A stretch of 64,000 nt of DNA from Acidimicrobiales bacterium. GTDB lineage: Bacteria; Actinomycetota; Acidimicrobiia; Acidimicrobiales; Aldehydirespiratoraceae. The position numbers and the translations under genes are program-made. The notes under the pieces were generated by a model. The model did not search any database and was not told the DNA's origin. It saw nothing but the letters and a program-made list of their open reading frames with translations. This document shows, piece after piece, positions 17,947 to 26,849 of the stretch. How positions within the stretch are numbered: position 1 is the stretch's first letter; each line of letters begins with the position of its first letter. Location of the stretch: the NCBI GenBank assembly GCA_029263175.1, contig JAJCXZ010000028.1, positions 34,651 to 98,650 on the forward strand, in the 5' to 3' direction.

Positions 17947-19572
17947 TCAGCTGACCTGGACGGCGATCTGGTGCCAGCCTTCGGCCCCATCGGGACCCAC
18001 TGCCTTCGGCCCGATCGGCTGGAGATCCCCATTGCCGTCGTATGCCCGTACCACGATCTGATGGATCCCGACGGCGGCATCCCAGTTCGTTCTCCACTGG
18101 ACCCAGGTCTCGTCGCTACCGGGCCGGGAGAGATCGCACGGAATCCATTCGCCATCATCAATGCTGATCTCGACCGCCGAGATGCCACGGGTAGGGGCCC
18201 AGGCCACGCCGGCAATCGGTGTGGTGCCGGCGGCGATGGTGCTCCGATGTACCGGCACGTCAACGCGCGAGGTGGTCTTCATCGGGCCGTTCTTCGACCA
18301 ACCGAGGTTGATCCAGTAGCCGTTGAAGTCTTCCCAAGTGGTCATTCGGATCTCCTCGATCCACTTGGTCGCCGAGACGTATCCGTAGATGCCGGCAACC
18401 ACGAGACGAGCGGGGAAGCCGCTGCGAATCGGGAGCGGATCGCCGTTCATGCCGACAGCAAGCATGGCGTTGCGGCCGTCGCCCAAGATGTCCGTCGGGA
18501 ATCCTGAGGTCCAATCGTCCACCGAGCGGCTCGTCACCTGGGTTGCGCCGGGCTGGACGCCCGCCCGGTCGAGGAGATCGAGGAGCGGAACACCGGTCCA
18601 CACCGCGTTGCCGACGAGGTCGCCACCGATCGGATTGGAGACGCACGACATCGTGATCGCCTGGTCGACGAGGTCCATGCCGAGGATCTCGTCATAGGTC
18701 AGCTCGTAGGGGTTGTCGACCATGCCGGTGAACTTGAGGGTCCAACCGGCAGGGTCGACCTGGGGGATCGAAAACGCGGTATCGATTCGGTAGAACTTCT
18801 CGTTGGGGGTGATCCAACTGGAGAGGCCCTCGGGGGTGGTCCACGGCTCGGTGCTGACCGTCACCGGCATCGCAGCGGCCGCCTCGGTTGTCGTCGTGGT
18901 TGGCGCAGCGACCGGCGTGGTCGTGGTGGGGAGCACGATGGTTTCGCGTGCGAGCTCGGCTGCCGATGGACCCGCGGTTGCCTTGCCGAGCCCGACGCCG
19001 GTGAGCGCGACGGCGCCGGCCCCTCCGCTCCACGCGAGGAACGAGCGACGGCTTCGCGGTGGGTCGAGTGGGCTGGGTAGCTCCGCCTCGGTCGGCTCCG
19101 CGAGCGTGCGGCGAGCGATGCCGATCAGCACGATCAACGTGGTGATGCCCAGCATGGCGGCGACGAGTGACCAGAACCAGCTCGCGACGGCCGGGGACTG
19201 TGGATTGCGGGCCGCCGCGAACGCACCGAAAAGACCGAAGGCGGTGAAACCGAGCACACCCCAGCGGCGACTCACCCGAAGTGATACGTCGCCGAGTTTG
19301 GCGGCAATCAAGAAGGTGACCAACGTGATGCCAGGCAGGAGGTTGCCCTTACCCGCGGACCCGAGGTCTTCGATCGACCACTCTGCCACCCATCCGGGGG
19401 TGTAGTCGACGACCCATTCACCGACCCCGAGGACCAGTCCGGGAACGTCGCTTGCCCCCTCCACCCATTGACTGAAGCCGAGCGCGACAGCGGCAGCAGC
19501 GATGCCGGCCAGTGCACCCATCCAGCGCGGTGCTGATGCTCGGGGGCTCTCGGCCCGCGATTCATCCGTCAT
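17947..19572 (-). CDS. Membrane-anchored molybdopterin-dependent oxidoreductase (sulfite-oxidase fold)
   Basis: A 541-aa protein. Residues about 20-170 hold several membrane helices; a twin-Arg-like stretch (RSRRSFLAWSGGAGAVAL) and a Thr/Pro linker follow, and then a soluble sulfite-oxidase-type domain outside the membrane. The cofactor-binding Cys is in AITMSCVSNPIGGDL. The C-terminal part (RVDVPVHRSTIAAG, GVAWAPTRGISAVEISIDDG) is the dimerisation domain of this family. Start at ATG 19572; an ATG at 19584 is also possible. It may oxidise sulfite or repair oxidised Met, but this is not certain. The moeA-moaA-moaC genes 8 kb away would supply its cofactor. Confidence 0.87.
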   Translation of the reverse strand: MTDESRAESPRASAPRWMGALAGIAAAAVALGFSQWVEGASDVPGLVLGVGEWVVDYTPGWVAEWSIEDLGSAGKGNLLPGITLVTFLIAAKLGDVSLRVSRRWGVLGFTAFGLFGAFAAARNPQSPAVASWFWSLVAAMLGITTLIVLIGIARRTLAEPTEAELPSPLDPPRSRRSFLAWSGGAGAVALTGVGLGKATAGPSAAELARETIVLPTTTTPVAAPTTTTTEAAAAMPVTVSTEPWTTPEGLSSWITPNEKFYRIDTAFSIPQVDPAGWTLKFTGMVDNPYELTYDEILGMDLVDQAITMSCVSNPIGGDLVGNAVWTGVPLLDLLDRAGVQPGATQVTSRSVDDWTSGFPTDILGDGRNAMLAVGMNGDPLPIRSGFPARLVVAGIYGYVSATKWIEEIRMTTWEDFNGYWINLGWSKNGPMKTTSRVDVPVHRSTIAAGTTPIAGVAWAPTRGISAVEISIDDGEWIPCDLSRPGSDETWVQWRTNWDAAVGIHQIVVRAYDGNGDLQPIGPKAVGPDGAEGWHQIAVQVS

Positions 19573-19661
19573 GTTCGCAACCATGATTGAAGAACGCAGT
19601 TCGGCCCGGGATGGTTCCCGAAACCACCACATTCGGTTGAGCGGGCCAGACTGGGGCACAG

Positions 19662-20699
19662 ATGACTGACTTGACCCCTTGGGGACTCCACGCCGTGCCG
19701 GCCGAGCAGCTGGTCGACATCGACCGTTTGGGTCGCGTGATCCGGGTCGATCGAGGCGAGTGCGACGTCATGACCGTCGATGGCGTGGTGCGGGTGCTGT
19801 CGGACTCCCAACGTGCCCAAGACGAGCTTGCTCCGGTCACCGGTGATTGGGTCGATATCGGGTACGAGGACGGACTCGGAGACGTGGTCGCCCGCATCCT
19901 GCCGCGCCGCACCAGTGTGAGTCGACGCGACCCAGCCGAGCGTGACCTCGAGCAGGTGCTCGCCAGCAATGTTGACCTCGTCGGGGTAGTCCACGGCCTG
20001 GATCGGCCGCTGCGCGCTGGTCGCCTCGAACGTTTGCTGGTGATCGCAGCAAACAGCGGCGCCGAACCAATCGTCATCCTCACGAAGTCCGATGTTGCGA
20101 TCGATGAGCCGATCGAAGCAACCGTTCGATCCGTGGCTCGCGACATGGAGGTCTTCGTCACCAGCCTCGAGGACCGCGCCGGACTGGAAGCAGTGCGCGA
20201 TGCGGTTGGGGCGACGCGGACTCTGGCGCTCATCGGTGCGAGCGGGGTCGGAAAGTCGTCCTTGGTGAATGCGTTGGTCGGCAGCGAGCTGCTCGAAGTC
20301 GGCGACGTGCGGACCAGCGATGCCAAGGGTCGGCACACCACGACGGCGCGAGAACTCGTGATGCTTCCCGCCGATACCGGGCTGATTCTCGACACGCCGG
20401 GCATCCGGGCGATCGGGCTGTGGGAAGCCGAGCATGCCCTCGATCTCATCTTCGACGATCTTGTCGAGCTGTCGAACGAGTGTCGGTTCCGAGATTGCAC
20501 CCACGATGCTGAGCCCGAATGTGCGCTGCGATCAGCAGTGGAGGATGGCACGGCAGACCCGCTACGGGTTGACCGGTTCCGCTCGTTGGCTCACGAGTTG
20601 GAACAGCAGCGGGTGAGGGAAGAGGAACGGCAGCGTCGCGGCGATCGCGACGGTGGTTCTGGCCGCGGGCGGGGCCGAGGCAAGGGCCGACGCCGCTAG
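19662..20699 (+). CDS. rsgA: Ribosome small-subunit GTPase RsgA
   Basis: A 345-aa circularly permuted GTPase that helps late 30S subunit assembly. Order of parts: N-terminal OB-fold region, G4 motif TKSD, then G1 GASGVGKSSLVNAL, then G3 DTPGI. The zinc-binding Cys/His cluster NECRFRDCTHDAEPEC follows, and the tail is Arg/Gly-rich (GGSGRGRGRGKGRRR), which could bind rRNA. All family motifs are intact. The start ATG at 19662 follows GGGGCACAG. Its stop overlaps the stop of the convergent pilin gene by 4 bases. Confidence 0.95.
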   Translation: MTDLTPWGLHAVPAEQLVDIDRLGRVIRVDRGECDVMTVDGVVRVLSDSQRAQDELAPVTGDWVDIGYEDGLGDVVARILPRRTSVSRRDPAERDLEQVLASNVDLVGVVHGLDRPLRAGRLERLLVIAANSGAEPIVILTKSDVAIDEPIEATVRSVARDMEVFVTSLEDRAGLEAVRDAVGATRTLALIGASGVGKSSLVNALVGSELLEVGDVRTSDAKGRHTTTARELVMLPADTGLILDTPGIRAIGLWEAEHALDLIFDDLVELSNECRFRDCTHDAEPECALRSAVEDGTADPLRVDRFRSLAHELEQQRVREEERQRRGDRDGGSGRGRGRGKGRRR

Positions 20700-20884
20700 C
20701 CGAGCTCGCTGGTCATCTCCGAGAAGCTGCCGCTGGTTGTCGAACCGAGCGCAGATACGGCCGCAATGCAGACCATGGCCAGCAGTGCGAGCAGTAATGC
20801 GTACTCGACGAGTGACGCGCCACGATCGGATCGCTCGGCCATGGCCAAGTGGAACCGCGTGGAGGTGGTTATCAGAACGGACAT
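20696..20884 (-). CDS. Flp-family type IVb pilin
   Basis: A 62-aa pilin precursor. The class III leader ends at Gly22; the mature part begins ASLVEYALLLALLAMVC, with Glu at position +5 followed by Tyr. This is the Flp signature, which is cut by a TadV-type prepilin peptidase. The hydrophobic helix is followed by a short Ser/Gly/Thr tail. GGGAGT lies 7 bases before the ATG at 20884. No TadA, TadB, TadC or peptidase genes are in the window; only a CpaB-like SAF protein (4.1-4.8 kb) could belong to the same machine. So this pilin is an orphan here. Confidence 0.87.
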   Translation of the reverse strand: MSVLITTSTRFHLAMAERSDRGASLVEYALLLALLAMVCIAAVSALGSTTSGSFSEMTSELG

Positions 20885-20961
20885 CGACTGGACTCCCGAT
20901 GGTGTTGTTCGCTCTCAGTTCAATCGGCTTACCATCGTCCCGAGTTGATGGGTCGTTCGAC

Positions 20962-21924
20962 CTAGATGACCTCGTCCACCAATCCCCACTCGAGCGCGGT
21001 CGGTGCATCGAGCTCCGATCCGGACAGGAGCCACTCCAGGGTCCGCTGTCGTCCGATTCGAGCGGGAATGCTCACCGTGCCACCGGCCCCGGGGATCAGA
21101 CCCATCTGAACCTCGGGCAGTCGAAATGTCGCGTGAGCGGAGGCGCGGACATGCCTGGCAAACGCGGCGAGTTCTATCCCGGCTCCCACCGCAGGGCCCT
21201 CGATCTCCACTGTGGTCCGTTCACGAACTGCGACCAATGCCGGGGCAACGTTCGCCGAACTGCGAATCAGATGGGCGGTGGCGGTGTCGGCGACGGTGCC
21301 GAATTCCGCTGGGTCGCCGCCGCCGCAGAACGTGGGGCCGTTGGCCCGGACGACAATTGCCCGGGCCGGATCGGCGCCGGCGGTCTGCAGCGCGGTGACC
21401 AGCTGATCCCTCATCGCTGCGTCGATCAGGTTGTGCAGCCGGGGTCGGTCCAACACGATCTCCACCGACTCGCCGTGGTCGTGCATTCTGATTCTCGGCT
21501 CATCGAGATCCCGACGCACCCGGTGACCTCGGCCCGCCAGCCAGGATGCGTACTCGGGTCCCCCCTGTAGCGCGGCGTAGGCGAGTGATTCGACGAGAAG
21601 CCCATCAGCGACGGTGCGTCGTCGCTGGCCCCGAAGAACCTGAGCGGCGACCACCGCGGCACCGGGCGAGGCGAGCACCGCGTCGATCACCCTGCCCGGT
21701 GCCCCACACGCGAGATCCCATGCGGGGTGCGCCCCGGCGCCGACAGCCACTGCGACGATCGGAAGGTCGGCCAGGATCGCGCCGAGCCGTTCACTCTCAT
21801 CGGTGCGTTCGCCGACGTCGACAGCCAGCACGGGTACGCCGACCGCGGCACCCAGGATGTGGTGCAGGTCCGGTGCCGCCACAACGGAGGCCGCTTCATC
21901 GAGCATCCACCGCATTGCCCGCAT
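20962..21924 (-). CDS. Enoyl-CoA hydratase/isomerase family protein (crotonase)
   Basis: A 320-aa protein with an N-terminal region of about 130 residues that is longer than in common crotonases, followed by the crotonase core. The oxyanion-hole segment is ANGPTFCGGGDPAEF; the two candidate acid residues are Glu in GAGIELAAF and Glu in FRLPEVQMGLIPGAGGT. It starts at ATG 21924, 1 base after the stop of the acyl-CoA ligase (TGA-G-ATG), so the two are translated together. The extra N-terminus is unusual and may be a degenerate second crotonase unit. It probably hydrates or isomerises an acyl-CoA made by the ligase next door. Confidence 0.83.
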   Translation of the reverse strand: MRAMRWMLDEAASVVAAPDLHHILGAAVGVPVLAVDVGERTDESERLGAILADLPIVAVAVGAGAHPAWDLACGAPGRVIDAVLASPGAAVVAAQVLRGQRRRTVADGLLVESLAYAALQGGPEYASWLAGRGHRVRRDLDEPRIRMHDHGESVEIVLDRPRLHNLIDAAMRDQLVTALQTAGADPARAIVVRANGPTFCGGGDPAEFGTVADTATAHLIRSSANVAPALVAVRERTTVEIEGPAVGAGIELAAFARHVRASAHATFRLPEVQMGLIPGAGGTVSIPARIGRQRTLEWLLSGSELDAPTALEWGLVDEVI

Positions 21925-21925
21925 C

Positions 21926-23437
21926 TCAGTCGACCGGATCGTCGCCGAGATGGGCAAAGTCGGTGCGGAGCACCCGACGCAGCAGCTTCCCCGTGTCGTT
22001 GTAGGGGAGCTCGGCGATGTACTCGACATGCGCCGGCACCCTGCTCGATCGGAGTCGCGAACGCACCAGCTCCTGGATGTCGGCCTCGCTCGGCGCGTCG
22101 TCCGTACCTACCAGAATGAGCACGACCTTCTCGCCCCACTCAGCACAGGGCACGCCGATGGCAGCAACGTCGCGAACTCCGTCGAGGCTCAACACCACGT
22201 CCTCGATCTCGCCGGGCGACATGTTCTCCCCGCCCCGGATGATCACATCGTCGTTTCGGCCCTGCACGAACAAGTAGCCATCAGAATCGATGAAGCCTCC
22301 ATCTCTCGTCGGGAACCAGCCGTCGATGAGGAGTGAACCCTTCTCGAGGTACTCGCCGGAGACCTGTTCACCGCTGACGAATATCTCGCCGACCTCACCA
22401 GGGGCCAATTCGTTGCCGTCATCGTCGCGAATGGAAACGTCGACACCGGGCAGCACCTTGCCGACGCTGGCGAGGCGCTGCCGTTCGGCAGGGTTCTCGC
22501 TGTACTGGGCGAGGCGATGGTCGTCGGGGCCGAGTAAGGCAATCGTGGAGCTGGTTTCGGTCAAGCCGTAGGCGTTGACGAAGTTCGTGATCGGGAAGAG
22601 ATCGAGGGCGCGGCGGATGACCGCGGTTGGCATCTTGCCACCGCCGTAGCTCAACGCTCGAACGCCGAGAAGGGGTTCGCCGCCGCGTTCGTCGAGAGCT
22701 TCCACAATGCGGGCGAGCATGGTGGGTACCACCATTGCGTGGGTGATCCCCTCGGCCTCGACCGCGTCGATCCACACGTGGGGATCGAATTTCGGAAGTT
22801 GGACCACCCGTCGGCCCGCATAGATCGACGACAGCATCGCGGCCACACCGGCAATGTGGTACGGCGGCACGCTGACGATCGTGGCCTCGTCCTCACCGGC
22901 ACCCATGAACTCGACGGAGTTGAGGATGTATGAAACCAGATGCTTGTGTCGCAGCACGGCCGATTTCGGTGCACCAGTGGTGCCGGAGGTGAAGAGCAGG
23001 ACGGCAATGTCTTCGGCGTCCATCGACCACGGGTCAGCCGGAGCGCCGCCGGAACCTGACGAGTCGAGGAACAATCCCCGCTCGACCGTGGCGACGCCCA
23101 CTGTCTCGGCGAGACGTGCGACGCCTGCGTGATCGGCGATGGCGACCGCAGGGTTCGTCCGCTCGGCGAGAGCCCGCAGATCGTCGTCCGGTAGGCGGTA
23201 GTTGAGCGGCACGTATGGCAGTCCGGCCCAGGCTGATCCGAAGAGGGCAATGGGTACCGCCACGCTCGATTCGTCGCACAACACAACGTGCCGAGCATCG
23301 CCGGACTTGAAGCTCGCAGCAGCGGCCCCAGAACGGTCGAACAACTGCTGATAGGTCAGGCCGTCGGCGAGCGAGCCGATGGCGACACGGTCACCATGGC
23401 CGCTGGCGGCCATCTCCAGCAGCATCATGATGTTCAT
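21926..23437 (-). CDS. AMP-dependent acyl-CoA ligase
   Basis: A 503-aa enzyme of the ANL superfamily that activates a carboxylic acid with ATP and CoA. Motifs: P-loop LLFTSGTTGAPKSAVL, NAYGLTET in the middle, RGGENMSPGEIEDVV near the hinge, and the catalytic-Lys motif NDTGKLLRRVLR at the C-terminus. The substrate is unknown; crotonase, CoA-transferase and a small Cys protein around it suggest the breakdown of a cyclic or branched acid (inference). Transcribed with the crotonase gene downstream and possibly with the small gene 15 bases upstream. Confidence 0.92.
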   Translation of the reverse strand: MNIMMLLEMAASGHGDRVAIGSLADGLTYQQLFDRSGAAAASFKSGDARHVVLCDESSVAVPIALFGSAWAGLPYVPLNYRLPDDDLRALAERTNPAVAIADHAGVARLAETVGVATVERGLFLDSSGSGGAPADPWSMDAEDIAVLLFTSGTTGAPKSAVLRHKHLVSYILNSVEFMGAGEDEATIVSVPPYHIAGVAAMLSSIYAGRRVVQLPKFDPHVWIDAVEAEGITHAMVVPTMLARIVEALDERGGEPLLGVRALSYGGGKMPTAVIRRALDLFPITNFVNAYGLTETSSTIALLGPDDHRLAQYSENPAERQRLASVGKVLPGVDVSIRDDDGNELAPGEVGEIFVSGEQVSGEYLEKGSLLIDGWFPTRDGGFIDSDGYLFVQGRNDDVIIRGGENMSPGEIEDVVLSLDGVRDVAAIGVPCAEWGEKVVLILVGTDDAPSEADIQELVRSRLRSSRVPAHVEYIAELPYNDTGKLLRRVLRTDFAHLGDDPVD

Positions 23438-23452
23438 CGCCGCTGATCCGAG

Positions 23453-23758
23453 TCAGTCGGACGCGGGCAGGGTCTTCGCCTGGGCGATGGCCAGAGCTTC
23501 GCCGTCAGCTGCCATCGAACCGTCACCGGCCTTCGTGGCGAGGAGTTCGATCGTGCCGGCCTCGTTGCCGTAGCGCTTTCCGAGCATGGTGCCCGCCGAT
23601 GCATCGGTGGCGGGGCTGCCTGAGATCTCGCCGGTGCCCGCCGCAACCATGGCGACACCGCCGCAGGTCAGATCGACGTCGCCGGCCCCTTTCACCACGA
23701 TCACTTCCGTTGTGCACACGGTGCTCTGAAAACGTGCGCCAGGCTTCAATTCGGCCAT
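23453..23758 (-). CDS. Small protein associated with acyl-CoA ligase genes
   Basis: A 101-aa soluble protein. It begins MAELKPGARFQSTVCTTEVI and has two Cys (15 and 32, in VCTTE and LTCGG), followed by GTMLGKRYGNEAGTIELLAT and an ending KTLPASD. From memory, small proteins with this layout sit next to acyl-CoA ligases in mycobacteria and relatives; I do not know a function. The two Cys could bind a metal. The start ATG at 23758 is chosen because the longer in-frame opening is antisense to the CoA-transferase gene. It is 15 bases upstream of the ligase start, so the two probably form one operon with the crotonase. Confidence 0.68.
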   Translation of the reverse strand: MAELKPGARFQSTVCTTEVIVVKGAGDVDLTCGGVAMVAAGTGEISGSPATDASAGTMLGKRYGNEAGTIELLATKAGDGSMAADGEALAIAQAKTLPASD

Positions 23759-23861
23759 CGGGTCCCCCTGCGTTGGTCTTGTGCCCGTCAGTCTGCCGCG
23801 GCCGGTGATCCTGGCCAAGCCGGTCGGGCCGACGAGCGCGTCGCGGCTACGTTCGAGGACT

Positions 23862-25124
23862 GTGGCTGGTGGTATGACGGCGGACGAGATGTCGATCATC
23901 GGGTGGGCGGGTAGTGGTGCCATGGCACTCACTGGACGGCCCGACGGCCCTCCGAGTGCCGCGCCCGCCGCGATCGCCAGCTCGGCCTCTGCCGCGGCAT
24001 CTGACCTGGCGGCCATGACCGGCCGTTGGGGTCGGCGAGTCGAGGTCGACGCCCCTGCCCTCCTGGGGGAGCGGGCGGCGTTGGCGGGCTTCACCCGTCA
24101 GGGGCCGATATCCGTCGGCGGAGCATGCCGGTTCGTCGAGGCATCCGATGGGTACGTCGCGCTCAATCTTCCGCGCCCCGATGATGTTGCAAGCCTCCCC
24201 GCGCTCGTTGAAGCCGACGTCGATCAGGATGACTGGCCCGCGGTCGCCGTTGCATTGGCCGCGCTCTCCGCGGCGACCGTCGTGGAGCGTGCGTCGTTGC
24301 TGGGATTGGCCGCAAGTGCGGTGGGCGAAGTAGAGCGTCCGGTGTCGCCGGCCCGGGAGTTGTCGCGGGGCGGGCCCCGCCGGGTTGTCCAGCGACCCCT
24401 CGTGATCGACATGACATCGCTGTGGGCCGGTCCGTTGGCCGCGTCGTTGCTCGCAATGGCGGGAGCGAGAGTGATCAAGATCGAGGGCACACGCCGGCCC
24501 GACGGTGCGCGGCTTGGCCCGGCGCCGTTTTTCGACCTGCTCAACCACGGCAAGGAAATGGTCGAGATCGATTTCGATACGGTTCAAGGCCGAAACCTTC
24601 TGGTTGCCCTGATGACCAAGTCCGATCTGGTGGTCGAGGGATCGCGGCCGCGAGTCATGCATCACCTCGACATCGACCCCGCGGAGATGGCCAACCACGG
24701 AACCTCGTGGTTGTCGATCACCGCCCACGGGCGCGATGGGCGCCACGCAAATCGGATCGGGTTCGGTGACGACGCGGCGGTGGCGGGTGGGCTCGTCGTT
24801 CCTGGCGAGCCTCCGCTATTCGTCGCCGACGCCGTCGCCGACCCTCTCACCGGTGTGGCCGCTGCTGCGATCGCCGCGGAGATGCTCGGCGCGGATCGGA
24901 CGACCGTGGTGGAGACGCCACTCTCTCGTGTCGCGGCGTGGTCACGCGGGCCAGAGATTTCCGCTGACGTGCGTGAGATCGCCCCGGGCCGGTGGGCGGC
25001 TCAGGTGGGCGAGAAGCGGGTTCAGGTGGCAGCCCCGCGCTGTCGGCCCCTGGGTGCACGAGCGGCAGCCACGGATGCTGATGGAGCCGCGATCCGGCGC
25101 GAGTTCGGCGGGTCACACCAGTAG
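23862..25124 (+). CDS. Family III (CaiB/BaiF) CoA-transferase
   Basis: A 420-aa protein whose second half matches class III CoA-transferases: VIDMTSLWAGPLAASLLAMAG, VIKIEGTRRPDGAR, NHGKEMVEIDFDTVQGRNLL, and later VADPLTGVAAAAIAAEML. The first 170 residues are less conserved and may be the interlocked N-terminal lobe in altered order. The start is set at the GTG at 23862; an ATG at 23874 is also possible. It is divergent from the ligase operon. It may move CoA between acyl donors and acceptors in the same pathway (inference). The catalytic Asp could not be assigned with certainty. Confidence 0.8.
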   Translation: MAGGMTADEMSIIGWAGSGAMALTGRPDGPPSAAPAAIASSASAAASDLAAMTGRWGRRVEVDAPALLGERAALAGFTRQGPISVGGACRFVEASDGYVALNLPRPDDVASLPALVEADVDQDDWPAVAVALAALSAATVVERASLLGLAASAVGEVERPVSPARELSRGGPRRVVQRPLVIDMTSLWAGPLAASLLAMAGARVIKIEGTRRPDGARLGPAPFFDLLNHGKEMVEIDFDTVQGRNLLVALMTKSDLVVEGSRPRVMHHLDIDPAEMANHGTSWLSITAHGRDGRHANRIGFGDDAAVAGGLVVPGEPPLFVADAVADPLTGVAAAAIAAEMLGADRTTVVETPLSRVAAWSRGPEISADVREIAPGRWAAQVGEKRVQVAAPRCRPLGARAAATDADGAAIRREFGGSHQ

Positions 25125-25188
25125 CGAGCGCCATCACTCGTTGTGGAATCGTTGACCACCCTGAGTGGCGAAGGTGGATACCGGCGAC

Positions 25189-25194
25189 TAGCTT
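25189..25194 (+). promoter_or_regulatory. -10 box for a leaderless mRNA of the 25202 gene
   Basis: TAGCTT is followed by 7 bases and then the GTG at 25202. This supports the GTG start over the ATG at 25235. Confidence 0.4.
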
Positions 25195-25201
25195 CTCGCT
25201 C

Positions 25202-25585
25202 GTGGCGAATGGGTTGGAGGGTCTGGGAACCGAGATGAGGTTTGGCGTCCCCACGCGAGTGGCGATGCTCGATCGATTCGACGACGTCCGCTCGAAGGCG
25301 GCTCGATGGCAGCTGTTCGGTGCGCTGGTCGTGCTGAACGTGCTCGATATCGTCACCACCGAATTGGTGCTGCGTCAGGGCGGCGTTGAGAAGAACCCCT
25401 TTCTGCAGCCGATCGTCCACGACATGGTCCAGCTGTCGCTGATGAAGGCCGCCGTGCTCGGCATTGTCGGCATTTTGCTCGCCCGAGCTTCCTACTCGCG
25501 CCTCCCCGATGTGGCACTTGTCGGCACCACCGGCTGGTACATGGCCGTGATCTGCTGGAACCTCGCGATTCTCGCCTTGATCTGA
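25202..25585 (+). CDS. Small integral membrane protein (DUF5658-like)
   Basis: A 127-aa protein with three or four hydrophobic helices: LFGALVVLNVLDIVTTELVL, LMKAAVLGIVGILLARA and WYMAVICWNLAILALI. The first helix carries Asp-Ile-Val-Thr-Thr followed by a Gly/Asn/Pro turn (GGVEKNPF), the pattern seen in DUF5658 proteins of unknown role. The GTG at 25202 has a -10-like box at the leaderless distance. The ATG at 25235 has GGAGGG about 14 bases upstream, which is too far. It converges with serC (4 bases between stops). Confidence 0.68.
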   Translation: MANGLEGLGTEMRFGVPTRVAMLDRFDDVRSKAARWQLFGALVVLNVLDIVTTELVLRQGGVEKNPFLQPIVHDMVQLSLMKAAVLGIVGILLARASYSRLPDVALVGTTGWYMAVICWNLAILALI

Positions 25586-25589
25586 CGGG

Positions 25590-26759
25590 CTAGGACAGCG
25601 CCGCGACGACGTGGTCGAGGCAGTGCGTGAGGGCCTCGGTGTCGCTCGGGTCGATGGCGGGGAACATGCCGATACGGAGTTGGTTCCGGCCGAGCTTGCG
25701 GTAGCCGTTGATATCGACGATTCCGTTGGCGCGGAGCACATCACAAATGGTGTCGGCGCTGACCGACTCGTCGAAATCGATCGTGGCCACGACCTTGCTG
25801 CGCTGGGACTCGATCTGAACGAACGGCGACGCCACCGGCGAGGAATCGGCCCAGCCATAGAGAATCTCTGCGGACTCGGCGCTGCGGCCGGCAGACCACG
25901 ACAACCCACCGTTCTCATTGAACCAGTTGACCGTTCGGGTAGTGAGGAACACCGTCGACAAGGCGGGCGTGTTGTAGGTCTGGTCCTTGCGGGAGTTGTC
26001 GACCGCGGTCTTGAGGTCGAGTGACGGCGGGATCCACCGGCCATCGGCCGAGATCTTCTCGATTCGCTCGATCGCGGCGGGTGACATCATCGCGATCCAG
26101 AGTCCGCCGTCAGACGCGAGCGCTTTTTGCGGTGCGAAGTAGTAGACGTCGGTGGCGCTGGGGTCGAACATCAAGGCGCCGGCGCCAGAGGTGGCATCGA
26201 CCATCATCAGTTCGCCGGCATCGCCGACGCGTTTCGGGTCGAGCATGACGCCGGTCGAGGTCTCGTTGTGGGTGTAGCAGACGGCGTCGACGCCCTCGAC
26301 GCTGCTGAGGTCGGGATGCGTGCCCATCTCCGAGACGACAACGGAGGGGTCGGCGAGGTGCGGCGCAGCCTCGACCGCCTTTGCGAACTTGCCGCCGAAC
26401 TCGCCGAAGCTGAGGTGATGCGAACGGTTGTCGATCAGACCGAAGGTGGCGCAGTCCCAAAAACCGGTGGAGCCACCGTTGCCGAGGACGATCTCGTAGC
26501 CATCAGGAGCGCGTAGGAGTTCGGCCAGGCCGTTACGCAGTTCGGCAACCACCATCTGCACCGGGAGCTGACGATGCGACGTACCCATGTAGTCGGCACC
26601 GATCTCGGCGAGAGCGGCCAGCGCTTCGGGGCGTACCTTCGTCGGCCCGCTGCCGAACCGGCCGTCGGCAGGGAGAAGGTCGACAGGAATGGTGATGTCA
26701 GGTGTGGTCACGGGAGCAATGGTGTCAGCGGTCTGCACAAAAGCGGTGGCTATGGACAC
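25590..26759 (-). CDS. serC: Phosphoserine aminotransferase SerC
   Basis: A 389-aa PLP enzyme of the second step of serine synthesis. It matches the actinobacterial SerC type: [45 protein letters not shown], the PLP-Lys region [14 protein letters not shown], and the C-terminal [20 protein letters not shown]. It begins with about 30 variable residues; the true start may be the GTG at 26711. The serA gene for the preceding step is 5 kb downstream in the other direction. The promoter region is shared with the aminotransferase at 26850 and holds the quasi-palindrome TCTCCCGGGGAGA (26794-26806). Confidence 0.93.
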   Translation of the reverse strand: MSIATAFVQTADTIAPVTTPDITIPVDLLPADGRFGSGPTKVRPEALAALAEIGADYMGTSHRQLPVQMVVAELRNGLAELLRAPDGYEIVLGNGGSTGFWDCATFGLIDNRSHHLSFGEFGGKFAKAVEAAPHLADPSVVVSEMGTHPDLSSVEGVDAVCYTHNETSTGVMLDPKRVGDAGELMMVDATSGAGALMFDPSATDVYYFAPQKALASDGGLWIAMMSPAAIERIEKISADGRWIPPSLDLKTAVDNSRKDQTYNTPALSTVFLTTRTVNWFNENGGLSWSAGRSAESAEILYGWADSSPVASPFVQIESQRSKVVATIDFDESVSADTICDVLRANGIVDINGYRKLGRNQLRIGMFPAIDPSDTEALTHCLDHVVAALS

Positions 26760-26793
26760 GAAAAGTTCGCGATGAGAACCAGTTTCCGGCGCG

Positions 26794-26806
26794 TCTCCCG
26801 GGGAGA
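26794..26806. promoter_or_regulatory. Quasi-palindrome between serC and the aminotransferase gene
   Basis: TCTCCCGGGGAGA is symmetric around a single central base. It lies in the 90-base divergent control region and could be an operator; no regulator is adjacent. Confidence 0.25.
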
Positions 26807-26836
26807 TTCTCAGGCGACGTCCGCCGCTGTGGTGGG

Positions 26837-26842
26837 TAGCCT
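26837..26842 (+). promoter_or_regulatory. -10 box for a leaderless aminotransferase mRNA
   Basis: TAGCCT is followed by 7 bases and then the ATG at 26850; no Shine-Dalgarno sequence is seen. Confidence 0.45.
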
Positions 26843-26849
26843 CGGCTTC

